Assembly: GCF_030705305.1 (NCBI RefSeq)
Contig: NZ_JAUZEE010000001.1
Span: forward strand, 620,001-684,000
Reading direction: 5' to 3'
Length of the DNA stretch: 64,000 nt
DNA from: Leptothrix discophora
GTDB taxonomy: Bacteria > Pseudomonadota > Gammaproteobacteria > Burkholderiales > Burkholderiaceae_C
Shown here: positions 60,877 to 64,000 of the stretch, piece by piece
Layout: the number at the start of each line of letters is the position of its first letter
How positions within the stretch are numbered: position 1 is the first letter of the stretch
Translations under genes and position numbers: made by a program
Notes under the pieces: generated by a model
What the model was told of the DNA's origin: nothing
Databases searched by the model: none
Seen by the model: the letters and a program-made list of their open reading frames with translations, nothing else

Positions 60877-61416
60877 TTAGGCCTTGCCCACCAGCTTCTT
60901 GAACCAGCCCTTCTTCTCGTCCTCGGCCGGTGCGGCCTCGCCTTCGGCGACGGCTTCGACCGGCGGGGCGTGGCGTTCGGTCAGGGCGGCGTTGAACTTC
61001 TCGAAGAAGTCGCGGGCCATCTTGGCGGCCGCCATGTCGACCAGGCGCGAGCCGATCTGCGCGATCTTGCCGCCGACCGTCGCGTGCACGCTGTAGGTCA
61101 GCAGGGTCTCGTTCTCGCCCTGCGCGCTCAGCCTCACCTGGGCCGTGCCCTTGCCATGACCGGCCGCGCCGCCCTGGCCCTCGAAGGCGAGCTGGTAGGA
61201 CACCGGCGCGACGAAGTCGCTGATGTGCAGCTTGCCCTTGAACTTGGCCTTGACCGGGCCGATCGCGGCCACGACCACGACCTCGTACTGGTTCTCGCCG
61301 ACCGTCTCGATGCCCTCGCAGCCGGGGATGGCCTGCTGGATCAGGCTCATGTCGTTGAGGCTCTCCCAGGCGATGGCCTGGGACACGGGCAAGGTCTGGG
61401 TGTTCTCGAGTTGCAT
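60877..61416 (-). CDS. coxG: CoxG-like SRPBCC protein
   Basis: A 179-residue START/SRPBCC-type protein of the carbon monoxide dehydrogenase subunit G family: MQLENTQTLPVSQAIAWESLNDMSLIQQAIPGCEGIE, VKAKFKGKLHISDF, THE family block YSVHATVGGKIAQIGSRLVDMAAAKMARDFF. A charged, amphipathic C-terminal tail (EDEKKGWFKKLVGKA) suggests membrane association, as proposed for CoxG in anchoring CODH. Last gene of the cox accessory set. Confidence 0.9.
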   Translation of the reverse strand: MQLENTQTLPVSQAIAWESLNDMSLIQQAIPGCEGIETVGENQYEVVVVAAIGPVKAKFKGKLHISDFVAPVSYQLAFEGQGGAAGHGKGTAQVRLSAQGENETLLTYSVHATVGGKIAQIGSRLVDMAAAKMARDFFEKFNAALTERHAPPVEAVAEGEAAPAEDEKKGWFKKLVGKA

Positions 61417-61448
61417 GGCGTGTGCTCTGGGGAAGTGAAGGAAGAAGG

Positions 61449-62717
61449 TCAGGTGCCGCTCAGCCGTGCGCCGTCCTGCAGTGCCTGCAGGAACTCGCCG
61501 CGCGAGGGCGGGATGCGGTGGCTCGCCGGCCGGGCCAGCAGCCGGGCCAGGTCGGCCAGGCTGTCCAAGTTGTGGGCGCTCATGAATTCGTCGACGTGCG
61601 GCAGCATGGCCCGGATGCCGGCCGCGCGCGGCTCGAAGGCGTCGTAGCGCAGCAGCGGGTTGAGCCAGACCAGCCGGCGACAGCTGCGCGCGAGCCGGTC
61701 CATCTCGAAGGACAGCGCCGCCGTGTCGCCGTGCTCCAGGCCGTCGGTGACCAGCAGCACGGTCGCATTGCCGCGCAGCACGCGGCGGGCCCAGCGGCGG
61801 TTGAAGGCATGCAGGCAGGCGCTGATGCGGGTGCCACCGGCCCAGTCCTGCACCGCGTGGCTGACCTGGCCCACGGCCAGGTCCGGGTCGCGCTGGCGCA
61901 TCAGCCGGGTCGTGTGGGTCAGTCGGGTGCCGAAGACGAAGCTCTCGACCCGCGCATCGGCATGGCCCAGCGCATGGGTGAAGTGCAGCAGCATGCGCGA
62001 GTAGCGGCTCATCGAGCCGGAGATGTCGGCCAACACGACCAGCGGCGCCGGCTCGACGCGCGGGCGTCGCCAGCGCATGTCCCAGACCGAGCCGCCCTGG
62101 CGGGCCATCGCCTGCATCGTGGCGCGCCAGTCGGCCCGACCGGGCGCGTGGGCGCGGGCCTGTCGACGCGTCGGCAGCGGCTCGACGAACCGCACCAGCT
62201 TGTGCAGCAGCCGTTTGGCGTCGCGCCATTCCTCGGCCGTCATGGTCTCGAAGTCGGTGTGGCGCAGCACCTCCTGCTCGTTCCAGGTCAGCGAGGCATC
62301 GATCTGGATCTCGTCCTCGGCCGGCCGGTCCTTCGGCGGCGGCGACGGCGGCTGGGTGTTCGGGAAGAAGGCGGCCGCCAGGCGATGGTGCTCGGGTGGC
62401 GGTGGCAACGAGCCGTTCAGGTCGACCTTGGGCAGCAGCAGCGCGCGCATGCGGCCCTCGAGGTCGGGGTTCTTCCAGAAGATGTGGAAGGCCTGGTCGA
62501 ACAGCAGGCGGTGTTCGGCCCGGTCGATCAGCGTGGCGCTGAGCGCCGCATGGAAATCGCGCCGGCTCTCCATTCCGCCCAGGCGCAGGGCGGTCAGGGC
62601 CAGCTCGATGCGCCCGGTGCCCACCGGGATGCCGGCCGCACGCAGCACGCGGGCGAAGTGCATGACGTTCTCGGCCAGGTGGCCGGCCAGCGCGTCGGCT
62701 TGCGGGACAGGCAGCAT
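61449..62717 (-). CDS. coxE: CoxE-like VWA protein
   Basis: A 422-residue VWA protein with MIDAS motif DISGSMSRYS at 231-240, GGTRISACLHAFNRRWARR and VTDGLEHGDT. N-terminal helices (MHFARVLRAAGIPVGTGRIELALTALRLGG) match CoxE. CoxE works with the CoxD AAA ATPase in maturation of the molybdenum-copper site. It ends 32 bases before coxG and starts 10 bases after coxD on the minus strand. Confidence 0.9.
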   Translation of the reverse strand: MLPVPQADALAGHLAENVMHFARVLRAAGIPVGTGRIELALTALRLGGMESRRDFHAALSATLIDRAEHRLLFDQAFHIFWKNPDLEGRMRALLLPKVDLNGSLPPPPEHHRLAAAFFPNTQPPSPPPKDRPAEDEIQIDASLTWNEQEVLRHTDFETMTAEEWRDAKRLLHKLVRFVEPLPTRRQARAHAPGRADWRATMQAMARQGGSVWDMRWRRPRVEPAPLVVLADISGSMSRYSRMLLHFTHALGHADARVESFVFGTRLTHTTRLMRQRDPDLAVGQVSHAVQDWAGGTRISACLHAFNRRWARRVLRGNATVLLVTDGLEHGDTAALSFEMDRLARSCRRLVWLNPLLRYDAFEPRAAGIRAMLPHVDEFMSAHNLDSLADLARLLARPASHRIPPSRGEFLQALQDGARLSGT

Positions 62718-62727
62718 GGCGCGACGC

Positions 62728-63762
62728 TCAGGCCCGCGCCGCTTCCTGCAGGCCGCGGGCGGCCACGCGGGCTTCCTCCAGCAGGCGGGCGGCTTCGCTG
62801 CCCTGCACGCGCTGGATGTCGTCCTGGTACTTCAGCAGCACGCCCAGGGTCTGCTGGACGAGTTCGGGGTCCAGCACCATCGCGTCGAGTTCCAGCAGCG
62901 CGCGGCTCCATTCCAGCGTCTCGGCGATGCCGGGCAGCTTGTAGAGGTCGAGCTTGCGCAGGCCCTGGATGAAGGCGACGATCTCGCGCGCCAGCTCGCG
63001 GCCGATCCTGGGCAGGCGGGCCTCGAGGATCTGCAGTTCGCGCTTGACGGTCGGGAAATCGACCCAGTGGTAGAGGCAGCGGCGCTTGACCGCGTCGTGG
63101 ATCTCGCGGGTGCGGTTGGACGTCAGCACGACGATCGGAGGCTCCTTGGCCTGCACCGTGCCGAGTTCGGGAATCGTGATCTGGAAGTCCGACAGGACCT
63201 CCAGCAGGAAGGCCTCGAAGGGCTCGTCGGCCCGGTCGAGTTCGTCGATCAGCAGCACCGGCGCGACCGGGTTGGCCGGGTCGATGGCCTGCAGCAGCGC
63301 GCGCTTGATCAGGAAGCGCGACGAGAAGAGATCGGCGGCCAGCGCATCGCGGTCGGCAGGCCGGCCCTGTCCGCCCTGGGTGCCGGCTTCGGCCAGGCGG
63401 ATCTCCATCATCTGGCGGGCGTAGTTCCATTCGTAGGCCGCGCCGGCTAGGTCCAGGCCCTCGTGGCACTGCAGCCGGATCAGCGGCCGACCCAGCATCG
63501 TCGCCAGGGTCTTGGCGATCTCGGTCTTGCCGGTGCCCGGCTCGCCTTCCAGCAGCACCGGACGCTGGAGCTTGAGGGCGAGGTAGATCACCGTGGCGAG
63601 CGAGCGTTCGGGCACATAGCCCAGCGCGAGCAGGCAGGCCTGCGTGTCGTCGATGCTGCTGGGCAGCATGCCGACGGGGCTGCGGCCCAGCCGGTCGGCC
63701 AGGTTGCCCGGGCCGTTCAGGCCGATCGGTCCGCCCGCATCGCTCACCACGGTGTCGTTCAT
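62728..63762 (-). CDS. coxD: CoxD-like MoxR AAA ATPase
   Basis: A 344-residue MoxR-type AAA protein. Walker A LEGEPGTGKTE includes Lys79; Walker B is VLLIDELDRAD; sensor and arginine-finger segments VVLTSNRTREIHDAVKRRCLYHWVDFP follow. CoxD partners CoxE in CODH maturation, likely inserting sulfur or copper. The order coxM, coxD, coxE, coxG is read on the minus strand. Confidence 0.92.
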   Translation of the reverse strand: MNDTVVSDAGGPIGLNGPGNLADRLGRSPVGMLPSSIDDTQACLLALGYVPERSLATVIYLALKLQRPVLLEGEPGTGKTEIAKTLATMLGRPLIRLQCHEGLDLAGAAYEWNYARQMMEIRLAEAGTQGGQGRPADRDALAADLFSSRFLIKRALLQAIDPANPVAPVLLIDELDRADEPFEAFLLEVLSDFQITIPELGTVQAKEPPIVVLTSNRTREIHDAVKRRCLYHWVDFPTVKRELQILEARLPRIGRELAREIVAFIQGLRKLDLYKLPGIAETLEWSRALLELDAMVLDPELVQQTLGVLLKYQDDIQRVQGSEAARLLEEARVAARGLQEAARA

Positions 63763-63775
63763 CGCGGCTCCGGAC

Positions 63776-64000
63776 TCAGGCGGCCGCGACGGCGCGCGAG
63801 GCCAGCACCGGGATCAGCGCGGCGCGGTACTCGGCCGAGCCGTGCAGGTCGCCGTTCAGGCCGTCGGCGGGGACGCTGACGCCCGAGGCCGCCGCCGCCG
63901 ACCAGTCGGCCGCCAGCGCGGCCTCGATGTCGGTGGCGCGGAACACGCACGCACCGGCACCGGTGACCGCCACGCGGGTGCCTTGCGGGCCCTGGCTGAC
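63776..64000 (-). CDS. coxM: CoxM FAD subunit, 3' end only
   Basis: The open frame runs off the window and covers only the C-terminal 74 residues: VAVTGAGACVFRATDIEAALAAD, DLHGSAEYRAALIPVLASRAVAAA. This is the end of the CO-dehydrogenase flavoprotein family C-terminal domain. The gene starts outside the window, so the identity of the catalytic subunit (form I or form II) cannot be read here. It precedes coxD by 13 bases. Confidence 0.75.
   Translation of the reverse strand, partial: VSQGPQGTRVAVTGAGACVFRATDIEAALAADWSAAAASGVSVPADGLNGDLHGSAEYRAALIPVLASRAVAAA

Overview
The window looks like chromosomal DNA of a GC-rich betaproteobacterium of the order Burkholderiales. The reasons are very high GC at third codon positions, long antisense open frames, a tmk-holB-pilZ-tatD housekeeping order, a DUF4936 gene, and fatty-acid, lipid A and CO-dehydrogenase genes typical of that group. 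A Leptothrix/Sphaerotilus/Rubrivivax-like genus is a guess. I see no rRNA or tRNA genes, CRISPR arrays, insertion sequences, prophage or attachment sites.

Layout. 1-1506: a ViaA-like VWA protein. 1574-11087 (minus): glycogen cluster glgX, pgm, glgC, glgA, glgP, without glgB; a LacI-type palindrome lies upstream of glgX. 11298-14535 (minus): Arg/Lys/Orn decarboxylase, peptide deformylase, and a small unknown protein preceded by nested palindromes. 14760-18957 (minus): mltG, tmk, holB, pilZ, tatD, the same order as around pilZ in Pseudomonas. 19150-21537 (plus): ygfZ, a DUF4936 gene, an NRDE gene. 21524-26675 (minus): thioesterase-GNAT fusion, HSL-type esterase, patatin, and a two-component pair divergent from eptA and a PAP2 phosphatase (26821-29348). 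29394-32968 (minus): iron alcohol dehydrogenase and tex.

33147-37134 (plus): a DUF2946 protein, an MbnP-like copper lipoprotein, an MbnH-like di-heme enzyme and an outer-membrane barrel form a compact copper locus with no methanobactin genes in view. 37143-44321 (minus): beta-oxidation genes (FadB/J-like protein, thiolase, thioesterase, GNAT) behind a TetR-type palindrome, then a transglutaminase and an acyl-CoA synthetase. 44464-48505 (plus): selO, msrB, yciB, bolA and a parvulin PPIase, closed by a clear terminator. 48590-56045: a DUF1624 protein, a thioesterase, a coiled-coil membrane protein, an ATP-dependent DNA ligase homologue that appears to have lost its catalytic residues, an MHS-family transporter and a proline-rich unknown protein.

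56448-60767 (plus): folE, a BLUF blue-light sensor, a MarR regulator, a DUF429 protein and a secreted lipase-like lipoprotein with a palindromic operator. 60877-64000 (minus): coxG, coxE, coxD and the 3' end of coxM, the accessory end of an aerobic CO-dehydrogenase-type cluster.

The most unusual items are the degenerate DNA ligase (51454-53157), the stand-alone MbnP/MbnH copper module (33147-37134), and two TetR-like palindromes sharing the core ACGGTCGT upstream of the beta-oxidation genes and of the lipase. All functions are read from sequence motifs and memory of the families; no database search was run.
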